This document shows, piece by piece, positions 1-8,629 of a stretch of DNA of 64,000 bases. The notes below the pieces were generated by a model. The model did no database searches. It saw nothing but the letters and a program-made list of their open reading frames with translations, and had not been told where the DNA came from. Made by a program: the position numbers and the translations under genes. Origin of the DNA: Marinimicrobium sp038419845 (GTDB lineage Bacteria; Pseudomonadota; Gammaproteobacteria; Pseudomonadales; Cellvibrionaceae); assembly GCF_038419845.1 (NCBI RefSeq), contig NZ_JBCAQT010000004.1, positions 1 to 64,000 of the forward strand, written 5' to 3'. Each line of letters starts with the position of its first letter. Positions within the stretch are counted from its first letter, which is position 1.

Positions 1-101
1 TCCCCTATCTTGGCGCATCGCGACGCCGATTAGGAGGGGAGGAGACCATCTCATCGCCCTACGGTTCTAGTTCCCGGAACGATATGGTGCTGCCGCGGAG
101 G

Positions 102-197
102 CTGGGTAACCCTTTGTGAGACCGTCGACTGCCTGGACGGCAGGCGATCGAGCCTACAGGGATGTATTTACGGCGTGTCTCACAAAGGGTTACCCAG
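102..197. repeat. Long inverted repeat, 21-bp arms
   Basis: The arm at 102-122 (starts ctgggtaacc) is an exact reverse complement of 177-197 (ends ggttacccag), with about 54 bases between. The loop contains atgtatttacggcg, wording I associate from memory with dispersed intergenic repeats in marine gammaproteobacteria. It lies beyond the 3' end of the DGC gene and could act as a terminator or a REP-like element. No gene is evident in 1-248. Confidence 0.6.
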
Positions 198-248
198 GCG
201 GAGCACTCCGATACGAAGCCGCCCAACAATTCACCACAAATTCAGGCG

Positions 249-620
249 CTATTCACCCGTCGCGATAATTCCCAGGTCACCGTAAACGCGACGCAACACC
301 TCGTGATGCTCATGGATCGTGCACCCTTCGCCCTTACGTTTTTTGATGCCCATCTGCGTCAGCTCAAAATGCCATTTAGGGGCCACGCCGTGGCGAGCCA
401 GGGTGTGCTTGACGCAGGCGAGCGCGCAGCCATCGACCGCGCAGATATCCCGCCCCGACTTGGCAACCCTGACCAGACTTTTCACATCGCCACCGACACC
501 GGCAATGCAGGACATCTCCGCGTGCCCCTCCCGGTCCATGACTACCGCCAGATCATTGGCCAGCTGCGCCACATTCGAGCAGCCCGAGCATGAATAAACC
601 AGAGGTTTCTGTTTGTCCAC
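249..620 (-). CDS. DGC-domain putative zinc-binding protein
   Basis: A 123-residue protein of the DGC family (Pfam PF08859), named for a conserved Asp-Gly-Cys motif and thought to bind zinc through conserved cysteines; no reaction is established. Seen here: an N-terminal YSCSGCSN cysteine motif (about residues 9-16), CxxGxGG-type residues mid-protein, and the diagnostic VDGCALAC around residues 62-69. The start is GTG at 620; a GGAG lies about 9 bases upstream and no ATG is available. An FNR/DNR-like palindrome lies about 60 bp upstream (681-694), so oxygen or NO control is possible. The reverse-strand frame over the same bases is a shadow. Confidence 0.8.
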   Translation of the reverse strand: MDKQKPLVYSCSGCSNVAQLANDLAVVMDREGHAEMSCIAGVGGDVKSLVRVAKSGRDICAVDGCALACVKHTLARHGVAPKWHFELTQMGIKKRKGEGCTIHEHHEVLRRVYGDLGIIATGE

Positions 621-680
621 CGCTTAGCACTCCATCCAACCGTATTCAGGAACACTTTACCCGCCCGGTCGACGGCCGCA

Positions 681-694
681 TTGACACAGGTCAA
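681..694. promoter_or_regulatory. FNR/DNR/NnrR-type palindrome
   Basis: TTGAC-ACAG-GTCAA is a perfect palindrome matching the TTGAC/T-N4-G/ATCAA pattern bound by Crp/FNR-family oxygen or NO regulators. It sits between the divergent DGC gene (start 620) and the GAF/EAL gene (start 817), nearer the former. Binding is inferred. Confidence 0.5.
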
Positions 695-816
695 GCGAGC
701 GCCATAACTTGGCGGGGGAAAGCCCTGTTTGGCGGCAAAAGCGGCCTCTGATACGTGATTAAGCGTTTGTTGTCGCCTATACTGACAGAATGGACACGAC
801 GGAGGTCAGGACCGAC

Positions 817-2637
817 ATGAACCACACAGCCTACATCCCGCCAGAGGAACCGGCGCACGAAGAGGAGCGCCTGGAGGAGCTGTATGGCCTGGCACTTCTG
901 GACAGCAAGGCCGAGCGGCGCTTCGACCGCTACACCCAGTTGATTGCGGACCTGTTCGATTTTCCCGTGGTCCTGATCAGCCTGGTGGACCGGGACCGCC
1001 AGTGGTTCAAATCCCGGCTTGGCTGGGACCTGGCGGAAGTGCCCCGGGACATCTCCTTCTGTGGCCACGCGCTGAACCAGAGCTCGGTGATGGTGGTGCC
1101 CGACGCTCTGGAAGACCCCCGGTTCGCCGGCAACCCCCTGGTCACCGGCGATCCCTACATCCGGTTCTACGCCGGGGCGGTCGTCCACGGCCCCTCCGGG
1201 CAGCCACTGGGAACCCTCTGCGTCATCGATCGCCAGCCCCGGCATTTCGATGAGCGACAGTGTGATCAATTGCGCCAGCTTGCCGATCTGGTGGAAAGTG
1301 AAATTGCCCACTCTTACGATCTGCAGGCACTGAGAGCCTCGGTCGAATTTACCGCCTACTACGACCCGCTCACCCGACTCCCCAACCGCCGATTGCTCAT
1401 GGATCGGTTGCATCAGCTACTGGCACTGGCCGACGTCAAATCGCTTCAGGTGACGGTACTGTTGTTCAACATCGCGGGGCTGCGCCTGATCAACCAGAAC
1501 CTGGGCACCGAGGGCGGCGACGAACTCCTGCGCCAGCTGGGCCAGCGACTGACCAAGCACTGCCCCACGGGCGGCACGGTGGCGCGGCTGCAAGCCGACG
1601 AGCTGGTGATGATATTTCCCGTGCGGGAGCCAAAACAGCGGGAGGCGGTCATCCGGCGCATTCACCTTGCGCTCGGCCAGTCCTACACCTGCCGGGGGCG
1701 CGACCATTACTTGAGGGTGCAGGTGGGCGCCAGTCTGTTTCCCGACCAGGGCGCCACGGCCGAGCAGTTGATCGAGCAGGCGTCGGCAGCGATTCGGGCC
1801 GACCACCAGGGGCAGCCCAGCGCCGTACGCTATTTTTCCCGGGAGCACTCGGAGGCGTTGGCCGAGCGGATAAAAATCGAGTCCTGCCTGCAGAAAGCCC
1901 TGATCCGCAACGAGCTCTACCTGCTGTACCAACCGATCATCTCTCTGCAGAGCGGAGAGATGATTGGTGTGGAGGCGCTGCTTCGCTGGGATTGCCCGGA
2001 AATGGGCCTGATATCGCCGGACCGTTTCATTCCGATGGCCGAGGAGACCGGACTGATTCTTCCGATCGGGCGCTGGGTGCGCAACGAAGCCTGTCGACAA
2101 CTGCGCAAGTGGCGCTCGGACCCGGACTGGGACATCCCCATCGCGATCAACGTCTCGCCCGTGGAGCTGGCACGCCCCGAATTCGCCCCGGAACTGCTGC
2201 AAAAACTGAACACCGAGCAGCTTCCAGCGGAACTGCTATGGATCGAGATTACCGAGTTCTCGCTGCTGGACGACAACAGTCGCGTCAGGCAGAACCTGGA
2301 GACCCTCAAGACCCGCTCCATCAGGGTGAACATCGATGATTTTGGCACCGGGTACTCGTCTCTGTCTTACCTGGGCCGTCTGTCGGTGAACAGCCTGAAG
2401 ATCGATCGCTCGTTCATTGACGGACTACCAGAGGACACCGGCGGGGCTACGCTGACTCGCACCATCATCAGTATGGCCAACGCTCTGGGGCTGGGTCAGG
2501 TCGCCGAAGGCGTGGAGAATCGCCTTCAGCTCGAGTTTTTACGCCTCCACCATTGCCAACTCGGCCAGGGCTATCTCATCTCCCGGCCGGTCGCAGCCGA
2601 CCAGATACCCGCCCTGCGCGGACGGGCTTTAGTTTAA
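817..2637 (+). CDS. GAF - degenerate GGDEF - EAL c-di-GMP protein
   Basis: About 606 residues. An N-terminal GAF domain (roughly 20-165) carries the SLVDRDRQWFK-type core and an ISFCGHAL segment common in sensor GAFs. A GGDEF-like domain (about 185-345) has LQADELVM where GGDEF belongs, so cyclase activity is unlikely. The EAL domain (about 350-600) keeps EALLRW, INVSPVEL, EITEF, DDFGTGYSS, LKIDRSF, AEGVEN and the LGQGY glutamine, so it should hydrolyse c-di-GMP to pGpG. I chose ATG 817 because GGAGG (801-805) lies 11 bases upstream; an in-frame ATG at 790 has no ribosome site. The gene converges on nrdJb, with only 4 bases between them. Confidence 0.87.
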   Translation: MNHTAYIPPEEPAHEEERLEELYGLALLDSKAERRFDRYTQLIADLFDFPVVLISLVDRDRQWFKSRLGWDLAEVPRDISFCGHALNQSSVMVVPDALEDPRFAGNPLVTGDPYIRFYAGAVVHGPSGQPLGTLCVIDRQPRHFDERQCDQLRQLADLVESEIAHSYDLQALRASVEFTAYYDPLTRLPNRRLLMDRLHQLLALADVKSLQVTVLLFNIAGLRLINQNLGTEGGDELLRQLGQRLTKHCPTGGTVARLQADELVMIFPVREPKQREAVIRRIHLALGQSYTCRGRDHYLRVQVGASLFPDQGATAEQLIEQASAAIRADHQGQPSAVRYFSREHSEALAERIKIESCLQKALIRNELYLLYQPIISLQSGEMIGVEALLRWDCPEMGLISPDRFIPMAEETGLILPIGRWVRNEACRQLRKWRSDPDWDIPIAINVSPVELARPEFAPELLQKLNTEQLPAELLWIEITEFSLLDDNSRVRQNLETLKTRSIRVNIDDFGTGYSSLSYLGRLSVNSLKIDRSFIDGLPEDTGGATLTRTIISMANALGLGQVAEGVENRLQLEFLRLHHCQLGQGYLISRPVAADQIPALRGRALV

Positions 2638-2641
2638 AACG

Positions 2642-3304
2642 TTAAGAGCACTTGGACGCGCCACAGTTCAGGCAGGTTTTACAGCCGTCCAGCACAATCA
2701 CCGCCTTGGTGTGGCATTTCAGGCAGAGTGTTGCGGTCGGGGGAAACTCGCCCGCCTCCCCCTGAATGTTCTGGCGCTGCTCGTACTCCTGCTGCTTTTC
2801 CGTCAGCACTTCACGCTGCGCTGGTGACAGCGACTCCTCTTCGATCAGACCGATGGATTTCATGTGGGTCTCAATGGCATCGCCGATCTCCGCCACCAGC
2901 GAGGGCATGAACCGGCCGCCGGATTTGAAATACCCACCCTGAGGGTCGAATACGGCCTTGAGCTCCTCGACCAGAAAGGTGACATCGCCCCCCTTCCGGA
3001 ACACCGCCGAGATCACCCGGGTCAGCGCGACCACCCACTGGAAGTGCTCCAGGTTCTTGGAGTTGATGAAAATCTCAAAGGGCCGACGCACCTCGTGATC
3101 GGTGCCCGGATTGAGCACCACATCATTGATGGTGATATAGAGCGCATGGTCCGACAGCGGCGTTTTGATTTTGTACGTTGAACCCTCCAGGGACTCCGGC
3201 CGCTCAAACTTTTCGTGCATCCGCTCGATATCGGGGGCCTTTTCCGGCTCCGGCTTTTTGATGGAAAATCCCGTGATTTTCTTGTCGATGACTTTGGCAT
3301 TCAT
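2642..3304 (-). CDS. nrdJb: Class II ribonucleotide reductase accessory subunit NrdJb (TSCPD)
   Basis: A 220-residue companion of NrdJa. In Pseudomonas-type split class II reductases the C-terminal part is a separate TSCPD-domain protein. Seen here: a central TSCPD-like segment (about 45-145, including NPGTDHEVRRPFEIFINSKN and GGYFKSGGRFMPSLVAEIGD) and a C-terminal cysteine cluster with CLKCH, GCKTCLNCGASKC. This cluster resembles the zinc-ribbon/redox tail that re-reduces the catalytic disulfide. ATG 3304 begins 3 bases after the nrdJa stop, so the two genes are almost certainly co-transcribed and coupled. Cobalamin dependence comes from the partner. Confidence 0.85.
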   Translation of the reverse strand: MNAKVIDKKITGFSIKKPEPEKAPDIERMHEKFERPESLEGSTYKIKTPLSDHALYITINDVVLNPGTDHEVRRPFEIFINSKNLEHFQWVVALTRVISAVFRKGGDVTFLVEELKAVFDPQGGYFKSGGRFMPSLVAEIGDAIETHMKSIGLIEEESLSPAQREVLTEKQQEYEQRQNIQGEAGEFPPTATLCLKCHTKAVIVLDGCKTCLNCGASKCS

Positions 3305-3307
3305 AGT

Positions 3308-6300
3308 TTAAAACTTCCCGTAGTAGCCTTCTTTCAGCGCTTCGTACAAATTGGCGGCGTTGTGAATTTCGCCGTCGTACTCGATTTCTTCGTTGCCCTT
3401 GAGCTCCAGTTTCTGGCCATCTTCCAGCTCAAACACATAGGTCGTGTTCTCCAGGTCCTGCTCTTTGACCAGCACGCCCTGGAACGCTTCCGGGTTGAAA
3501 CGGAAAGTGGTACAACCTTTGAGGCCCTTTTCGTAGGCGTAGAGGTAAATATCCTTGAACCGGTCGTAGGCGATTTCGGTGGGCACGTTGATGGTTTTGG
3601 AAATCGAAGAGTCGATCCATTTCTGGGCGGCCGCCTGCACGTCCACGTGCTGCTCGGGCGTGATCTGGTCGGACACCACAAAGTAATCCGGCAGACCGGT
3701 TTCCCCCGGCTGCGGATAGGGTTTGGCGTTGGGCTCCAGCAACTGCCGATAGCGCAGAAGTTCGTAGGAGAAGACGTCCACTTTTTCCTTGGACTTTTTG
3801 CCACTGCGGATCACATTGCGCGCATAGTGGTGAGCGAAACTCGGCTCGATCCCGTTGCTGGCATTGTTGGCCAGCGACAGGGAGATGGTGCCCGTGGGGG
3901 CAATCGACGAATGGTGGGTGAAGCGCCCGCCGGTTTCGGCCAGCGCATCCACCAGTGCCGGCTCCTCTTCCGCGATCTGTTGCATATAGCGGCTGTACTG
4001 GGTCCAGAGTACCTTGCCGGGCACCCTGTCACCCACCTGGTGCCGCTCGGCCAGCTCTGGCTGTTTGGCCAGCATGATGGGCGTGACTTCGAACATTTCA
4101 TCCATGATGGGGGCGGGCCCTTTTTCCTTCGCCAGTGCCAGGGCTTCGCGCCAACCGGCCAGCGCCAGTTCTTTGCTCACCTGCTCGGTAAAGGCAACGG
4201 AAGCGGGGCTGCCGTAGGGAATGGTGAGCATGGTCAGCGCCGAGCCCAGCCCGAGAAAGCCCATGCCATGCCGGCGCTTACGCTCGATCTCGTGACGTTG
4301 CTCGGGCAGGGCCAGGCCGTTGATTTCCACCACGTTGTCCAGCATGCGGGTAAACACCGCCACCAGCGTGCGGAATTTTTCCCAGTCGAACTCGGCGCGC
4401 TCGGTAAAGGGGTGTTTGACGCACTGGGTCAGGTTGACCGAGCCGAGCAGGCAACTGCCGTAAGGAGGCAAGGGTTGCTCACCGCAGTTGTGGACGTAGA
4501 GGCCATTCGCATCAAAGGCATTGATACCCGGAACCTGGACGTCGTAGACGGTCTGCGTCCCGGCGGCGACAAGATCCTCAACCGTGACCATGAAGCGCTC
4601 GCCATTGAGTTTGCGCTTGTAGGCTCCCAATGCGTTTTTCAGACGGGCCAGTTTGTCCGCGTCGGAAAAGCCGACCCGCTCCAGAAAGACCGGCAGGTTA
4701 TCGCCGGCGATGATCAGTTCATGTTGAGCCGCCGTCGCGTAGTCTTTGCTTGCGCCCCGGCCATCCGGCATCGCCCGATCCATTGCCGGACGGCGGTTCC
4801 GGTAGAGGCGGGTGGCGATTCCCAGACGCAACAACATCCGCTGAACGGCCTTGAGGCGCGGCAAGTCGGATTGCGCCAGACGCACACTCACGCCCTTTTC
4901 CTGAGATCCCTGCACTGACCCGTCAGCGTCAAAAAAGCCTCTGAGGAAACCGCTGTAAAATTCGCTGGAGCGGGCCTCCAGTGCCGGTGTGATCGACTTG
5001 TCTCCCGGCGTCATGCCGAGTGTCTCGGCCAGGTTTTTGATGGCGCCGGTCGCCAGACGATATTCGCCACGACCGGGCACCTCCATCCAGCCCGAAAAGT
5101 CCGCCCGGTGAGGCAGTGTCCGGGCACAACGCAGCGCCTCGGCCATCACCGGGTGCGCCTGAGGCGAGTCGCCCACCGCCATCTGCCCGGGCCATACGGA
5201 CAACACGGCCTTGTCGGACTTCAGGGTGCCATCCCCCACCAGCAGGCCCATCAGATAGCCCTCCTCGCGGCTGCCTTCGCCCGCCCACTCGGGCTTCGCA
5301 CGGTGGTTGTGTAAGACCACCTGATCGCCCGGGCTTAACTGCTCGGCCGGCACCCACTCGAACTCCTGGGCCCAGCGGTTTTTTCGTGCGACCTTGCGGA
5401 CTTTGTGATCGCCGGTGAGCGTCACACTGTGCCCTTCCCGGGTGGTCAGCTCGAACACCGGTTTGTCGCCCGTGGCGAAAAAGCCATCCTCCCCGGTCAG
5501 GTGATCCTGTCCATCCACCCGGGCGCTGAACGCCTTTCCCAGCAGTTGGTGTACCTGTCGTGGCCCCGCACTGGTGTGCACCCAGGTGTCGGCGGTAACG
5601 CAGGGGTTGGTCGCGCGAATATCCTCGCAGAACCAGTTGTTGTTTCGCTGGTTGACGCGGTCGATAAGAATGAAGCCCGGCTCGGCGAAATCGTAGGTGG
5701 AGCGCATGATCTGATTCCACAGCTGACGCGCCGGGATTTTTTTGTAGACCTTGCAGGCCACTTCGCCCTGGTCGTTGCGCAGGTACTTCTCGGCCAGATG
5801 ATCCAGACGGCGCCAGACCACCTGCTCCGGGTTGTCGCGCTCGAGTCCTTCGCGCTCGATGTCTTTCTCCGTGACAGGGAAACTCAGCGGCCAGGTCGCG
5901 TCGGACTTCACCGCCTGAATGAAATCATCGGTGATCAGCAGGGACAGATTGAACTGACGCAGCCGGCCGGCCTCGCGCTTGGCGCGCACGAATTCGCTCA
6001 CATCCGGGTGGTGGACATCGAAGGTGGCCATCTGCGCGCCGCGCCGCCCGCCGGCGGAGGAGATGGTGAAACACATCTTGTCGTAGATATCCATGAACGA
6101 CAGCGGGCCGGAGGTGTTGGCACCGGCGCCCGCCACGTAGGCGCCTTTGGGGCGCAGGGTGGAGAATTCATAGCCGATGCCGCAGCCGGCCTTCAGGGTC
6201 AGGCCCGCCTCAACGTTCTTCTGCAGAATGTCTTCCATGGAATCGTTGATGGTGCCGGACACCGTACAGTTGATGGTCGAGGTGGCGGGCTTGTAGGCCT

Positions 6301-6562
6301 GCGCCCCGGCGTTGGAGATGATGCGCCCGGCGGGAATGGCACCGTTCTGCAGCGCCCAGAGAAACTGCTCGCGCCAGTGCGCCTTGCGCTTGGGTTCAAT
6401 ATCGGCCAACGCCTCGGCGACTCGCGCCCAGGTGGCATCGATGGTCTGGTCCACCGGCTGGTCCTGATGATCCTTCAGACGGTACTTCTGGTCCCAGATG
6501 TCCTGGGACGCCGGCTGAAGCTCGACGGCGGGTTCGGTGATGTCCTTGGGTTGCTCTGTCAT
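3308..6562 (-). CDS. nrdJa: AdoCbl-dependent class II ribonucleotide reductase NrdJa, with intein
   Basis: A 1084-residue precursor. It reduces ribonucleotides to deoxyribonucleotides with an adenosylcobalamin radical and needs no oxygen. The N-extein is residues 1-320, the intein 321-692 and the C-extein 693-1084, giving a 712-residue mature protein. The intein is inserted exactly before the cysteine of the conserved NPCGEQPLPPYGSC loop. Other family marks are GSCLLGSVNLTQ, MGFLGLGSALTM, and the phosphate loop SIAPTGTISL. ATG 6562 precedes a typical leader. About 70 bp separate it from ubiV, and nrdJb follows directly. Activity requires splicing, because the active-site loop is split. Confidence 0.93.
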   Translation of the reverse strand: MTEQPKDITEPAVELQPASQDIWDQKYRLKDHQDQPVDQTIDATWARVAEALADIEPKRKAHWREQFLWALQNGAIPAGRIISNAGAQAYKPATSTINCTVSGTINDSMEDILQKNVEAGLTLKAGCGIGYEFSTLRPKGAYVAGAGANTSGPLSFMDIYDKMCFTISSAGGRRGAQMATFDVHHPDVSEFVRAKREAGRLRQFNLSLLITDDFIQAVKSDATWPLSFPVTEKDIEREGLERDNPEQVVWRRLDHLAEKYLRNDQGEVACKVYKKIPARQLWNQIMRSTYDFAEPGFILIDRVNQRNNNWFCEDIRATNPCVTADTWVHTSAGPRQVHQLLGKAFSARVDGQDHLTGEDGFFATGDKPVFELTTREGHSVTLTGDHKVRKVARKNRWAQEFEWVPAEQLSPGDQVVLHNHRAKPEWAGEGSREEGYLMGLLVGDGTLKSDKAVLSVWPGQMAVGDSPQAHPVMAEALRCARTLPHRADFSGWMEVPGRGEYRLATGAIKNLAETLGMTPGDKSITPALEARSSEFYSGFLRGFFDADGSVQGSQEKGVSVRLAQSDLPRLKAVQRMLLRLGIATRLYRNRRPAMDRAMPDGRGASKDYATAAQHELIIAGDNLPVFLERVGFSDADKLARLKNALGAYKRKLNGERFMVTVEDLVAAGTQTVYDVQVPGINAFDANGLYVHNCGEQPLPPYGSCLLGSVNLTQCVKHPFTERAEFDWEKFRTLVAVFTRMLDNVVEINGLALPEQRHEIERKRRHGMGFLGLGSALTMLTIPYGSPASVAFTEQVSKELALAGWREALALAKEKGPAPIMDEMFEVTPIMLAKQPELAERHQVGDRVPGKVLWTQYSRYMQQIAEEEPALVDALAETGGRFTHHSSIAPTGTISLSLANNASNGIEPSFAHHYARNVIRSGKKSKEKVDVFSYELLRYRQLLEPNAKPYPQPGETGLPDYFVVSDQITPEQHVDVQAAAQKWIDSSISKTINVPTEIAYDRFKDIYLYAYEKGLKGCTTFRFNPEAFQGVLVKEQDLENTTYVFELEDGQKLELKGNEEIEYDGEIHNAANLYEALKEGYYGKF
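4487..5602 (-). other. In-frame intein with LAGLIDADG homing endonuclease (372 aa)
   Basis: It begins at Cys321 (CVTADTWVHT) and ends at HN (LYVHN, residue 692); the +1 residue is Cys693. All three splice-junction residues expected of a class 1 intein are present. A block-B-like TLTGDH lies about 70 residues in. Two dodecapeptides, GYLMGLLVGDGTL and FYSGFLRGFFDADG, both keep their acidic catalytic residue, so the homing nuclease may be intact. There is no separate start codon or ribosome site, so it is part of nrdJa. Confidence 0.92.
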
Positions 6563-6612
6563 TCGTCAGCCTCTACTCGTTGGTTCTGCAAAATTACAAT
6601 AAACCGGGCGGG

Positions 6613-6631
6613 AGGCTCTTTTAAAGAGCCT
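6613..6631. terminator. Hairpin after ubiV
   Basis: An 8-bp perfect stem aggctctt/aagagcct with a 3-base loop starts just beyond the ubiV stop and lies in the ubiV-nrdJa gap. It is not followed by a clean T tract on the minus strand, so it may be a weak terminator or an RNA-stability element. Confidence 0.4.
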
Positions 6632-6636
6632 GCCCT

Positions 6637-7515
6637 CTAAGAAACCTGCACAATACCGGCCATTTTGTGCCAGTAGCCGTTCACATCCTCCGGGCCGCGG
6701 CCGGCGGCGGGCTCGCCCCGGTCGGCGGCGCGAAAACGATCCAGCCAGTCGAGCGTCCCCTCGGGCTCCGGACTGAGCCGGACCACATCCACCAGCCCCT
6801 TCATGCCCGGCAGGTCGTTGATCAGGTTATAGCGGTCACCGGACTGGGTCTGAATCCCATTGAGCACAAACAACCGCTCACCTTCCTGATTGTAGACCGG
6901 CCGGCCCGAGGGGTATTTGATGCAGCACAAATCACACTGATCTTTTGCCCGATTTTCCGAGCGGGCGGTAAAACAGCGCGCCGACCAGGCCAGCGGCAAA
7001 TGCCCGAAGGCGAAGACTTCGACCTCAAAGCTCCCGCGGATATCCTCGATATCCGGGTGGCCCAGAACCTGGGACAGCCACTCCCGGGACAGTTCCACCG
7101 GCATCAACCAGCGCTGCATGCCGAACTGCACCAGTTGCCGCAGGGCCTGGGGGTTGTAGCAGTTGATCGCCGCACCCGCGACGAAGGGCAGGCCGGCTTC
7201 GCGCAGCAGGCCCACAGCTCCCATGTCGTTCGCTTCGATGACAAAATCGCCGTTATCGCAATAGCGGCGCAGTTCGCGCAAGTCTGCCGGAGATTCCAGC
7301 AAGGTCATGGTGGAGAGCACCACCTCCTTGCCCGCTTCGCGCAGCATGTGCGCCTGATTCAGGTAATCGTCCAGCCGCAGCTCGCGGCGCTTGGGGCACA
7401 CGGTCTCGCCCAGATAGACGATGTCAGCGACCGATCGCGCCACCTGCTCGTAAAAGCGCTGCACCTGCTCTTTGGGCCAGAAGTATAAAATTGGCCCGAC
7501 ACTCACTTTTAACAT
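6637..7515 (-). CDS. ubiV: UbiV, O2-independent ubiquinone hydroxylation (U32 family)
   Basis: A 292-residue U32-peptidase-family protein. UbiV with UbiU binds [4Fe-4S] clusters and hydroxylates ubiquinone precursors without O2, together with UbiT. Conserved cysteines are seen in GETVCPKRRE (about residue 40) and in the SARCFTAR...DQCDLCC cluster (about 170-190), matching the four-cysteine cluster pattern. The frame opens upstream at a TTG, but ATG 7515 is preferred: it overlaps the ubiU stop as TAATG and has CAGGAG about 10 bases upstream. It is translationally coupled to ubiU. Confidence 0.9.
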   Translation of the reverse strand: MLKVSVGPILYFWPKEQVQRFYEQVARSVADIVYLGETVCPKRRELRLDDYLNQAHMLREAGKEVVLSTMTLLESPADLRELRRYCDNGDFVIEANDMGAVGLLREAGLPFVAGAAINCYNPQALRQLVQFGMQRWLMPVELSREWLSQVLGHPDIEDIRGSFEVEVFAFGHLPLAWSARCFTARSENRAKDQCDLCCIKYPSGRPVYNQEGERLFVLNGIQTQSGDRYNLINDLPGMKGLVDVVRLSPEPEGTLDWLDRFRAADRGEPAAGRGPEDVNGYWHKMAGIVQVS

Positions 7516-8510
7516 TAACGCCAACTCCTGTGATAGGCCCCGATGGTGGTCTGATGGCCCTCGGACAGGCCCGCCAGGGTGTCATCCCAGTCCTGAAGGA
7601 CCCGGTAGCGCTCCGGATCCTTCAGCAGCCGGTCGATTGCCTGGCGCCACACCCGCGTGACCTGCCCCACGTAGGCGGGGCTGCGCTGGCGGCCCTCGAT
7701 CTTCACCGCCTTGATGCCGTTCTGGTACAGTTCGGGCAACAGGTTCAGGGTATTGAGGCTAGTGGGCTCCTCCAGCGCGTGATAGCGCTCTCCCTCCACC
7801 TCAAAGCGGCCCTTGCACAGGGTGGGATAACCGGCATTTTCACCACCGGAAAACCGGTCGATCAGATAGCCATTCAGGCGGGACTCCAGCACCCCCCGTT
7901 TTTCTTCCCAACGCACAAATTTGGCCGGCGAGCAGGCGCCGGAATTGTTAGGGGACTCCCCGGTCATGTAGGAACTCAGATAACAGCGCCCTTCGGCCAT
8001 GATGCACAGGCTGCCAAAAGCGAACACTTCCAGCTCGGTGCTCACCGTGTGTGCCAGCGCTGAGACCTGCTGCATGGACAACACCCTGGGTAACACCACC
8101 CGGGTGACTCGGTAGGTCTGACGATAGAATTCTATCGCGGCGGCATTGGTGGCCGATGCCTGGACTGACAGGTGCCGCTCCACCTCCGGGTAACGCTCGG
8201 CGGCGTAGGCCAGCACCGCCATATCAGCCAGAATCAGCACGTCCGTACCGGCCTTGACCGCCTCGTCCACCGCCACCTGCCAGCTCTCCCAGTCATTGGG
8301 GTGGGCGAACGTATTGATCGCCACGTGCAATCGCCGGCCTTGACGGTGGGTTTCCCGGGCTGCGTCCTGAAGGCCTCGCGAGTCAAGGTTGAGCCCGGCA
8401 AAGTGCCGGGCGTTGGTATCGCCACGCAAACCGACGTAAATGGCATCGGCCCCCTCTTTCAGGGCCGTCTTCAACGCAGGCAGACTGCCCGCCGGGCACA
8501 ATAATTCCAC
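7515..8510 (-). CDS. ubiU: UbiU, O2-independent ubiquinone hydroxylation (U32 family)
   Basis: A 331-residue U32-family partner of UbiV. The protein should open VELLCPAGSLP, the usual beginning of UbiU; this corresponds to GTG 8510, with a weak AAGAGA upstream. An upstream ATG frame (8567) would add 19 residues of non-family sequence. Cysteines in GSLCIMAEGRCYLS, NNSGACSP and YPTLCKG are consistent with the cluster ligands. It is divergent from ubiT across 119 bp, so all three genes of the anaerobic pathway sit together. An Anr-type operator would be expected, but I see only a TTGAT half site near 8606. Confidence 0.9.
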   Translation of the reverse strand: MELLCPAGSLPALKTALKEGADAIYVGLRGDTNARHFAGLNLDSRGLQDAARETHRQGRRLHVAINTFAHPNDWESWQVAVDEAVKAGTDVLILADMAVLAYAAERYPEVERHLSVQASATNAAAIEFYRQTYRVTRVVLPRVLSMQQVSALAHTVSTELEVFAFGSLCIMAEGRCYLSSYMTGESPNNSGACSPAKFVRWEEKRGVLESRLNGYLIDRFSGGENAGYPTLCKGRFEVEGERYHALEEPTSLNTLNLLPELYQNGIKAVKIEGRQRSPAYVGQVTRVWRQAIDRLLKDPERYRVLQDWDDTLAGLSEGHQTTIGAYHRSWR

Positions 8511-8629
8511 AGTTTTCTGTCTCTTGGGTTGGTTTATCCGTTCACTTGAAAAGCATCCTCTACCCACTAAGGGCGAGTGGCGCGCTTCGCGGGCTTTGAT
8601 AGCATTGCCCGCTCAGGAGGTATTTCACT

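Noticed and set aside
162..593. Plus-strand 143-codon ORF
   Set aside because: It starts inside the inverted repeat and is antisense to the well-supported DGC-domain gene; its translation has no protein-like pattern.
3215..4918. Plus-strand 567-codon ORF
   Set aside because: Antisense to nrdJb/nrdJa in a GC-rich frame; low-complexity composition and no domain. The same holds for the other long antisense frames (5405-6640, 40402-41922, 42519-44447, 55371-56828).
4929..5720. Separate gene in the intein region
   Set aside because: Out-of-frame shadow. The intein is continuous in the nrdJa frame with correct splice residues.
8604..8620. Anr box for ubiT/ubiUV
   Set aside because: Only the left half (TTGAT) is present; the right half does not match ATCAA.
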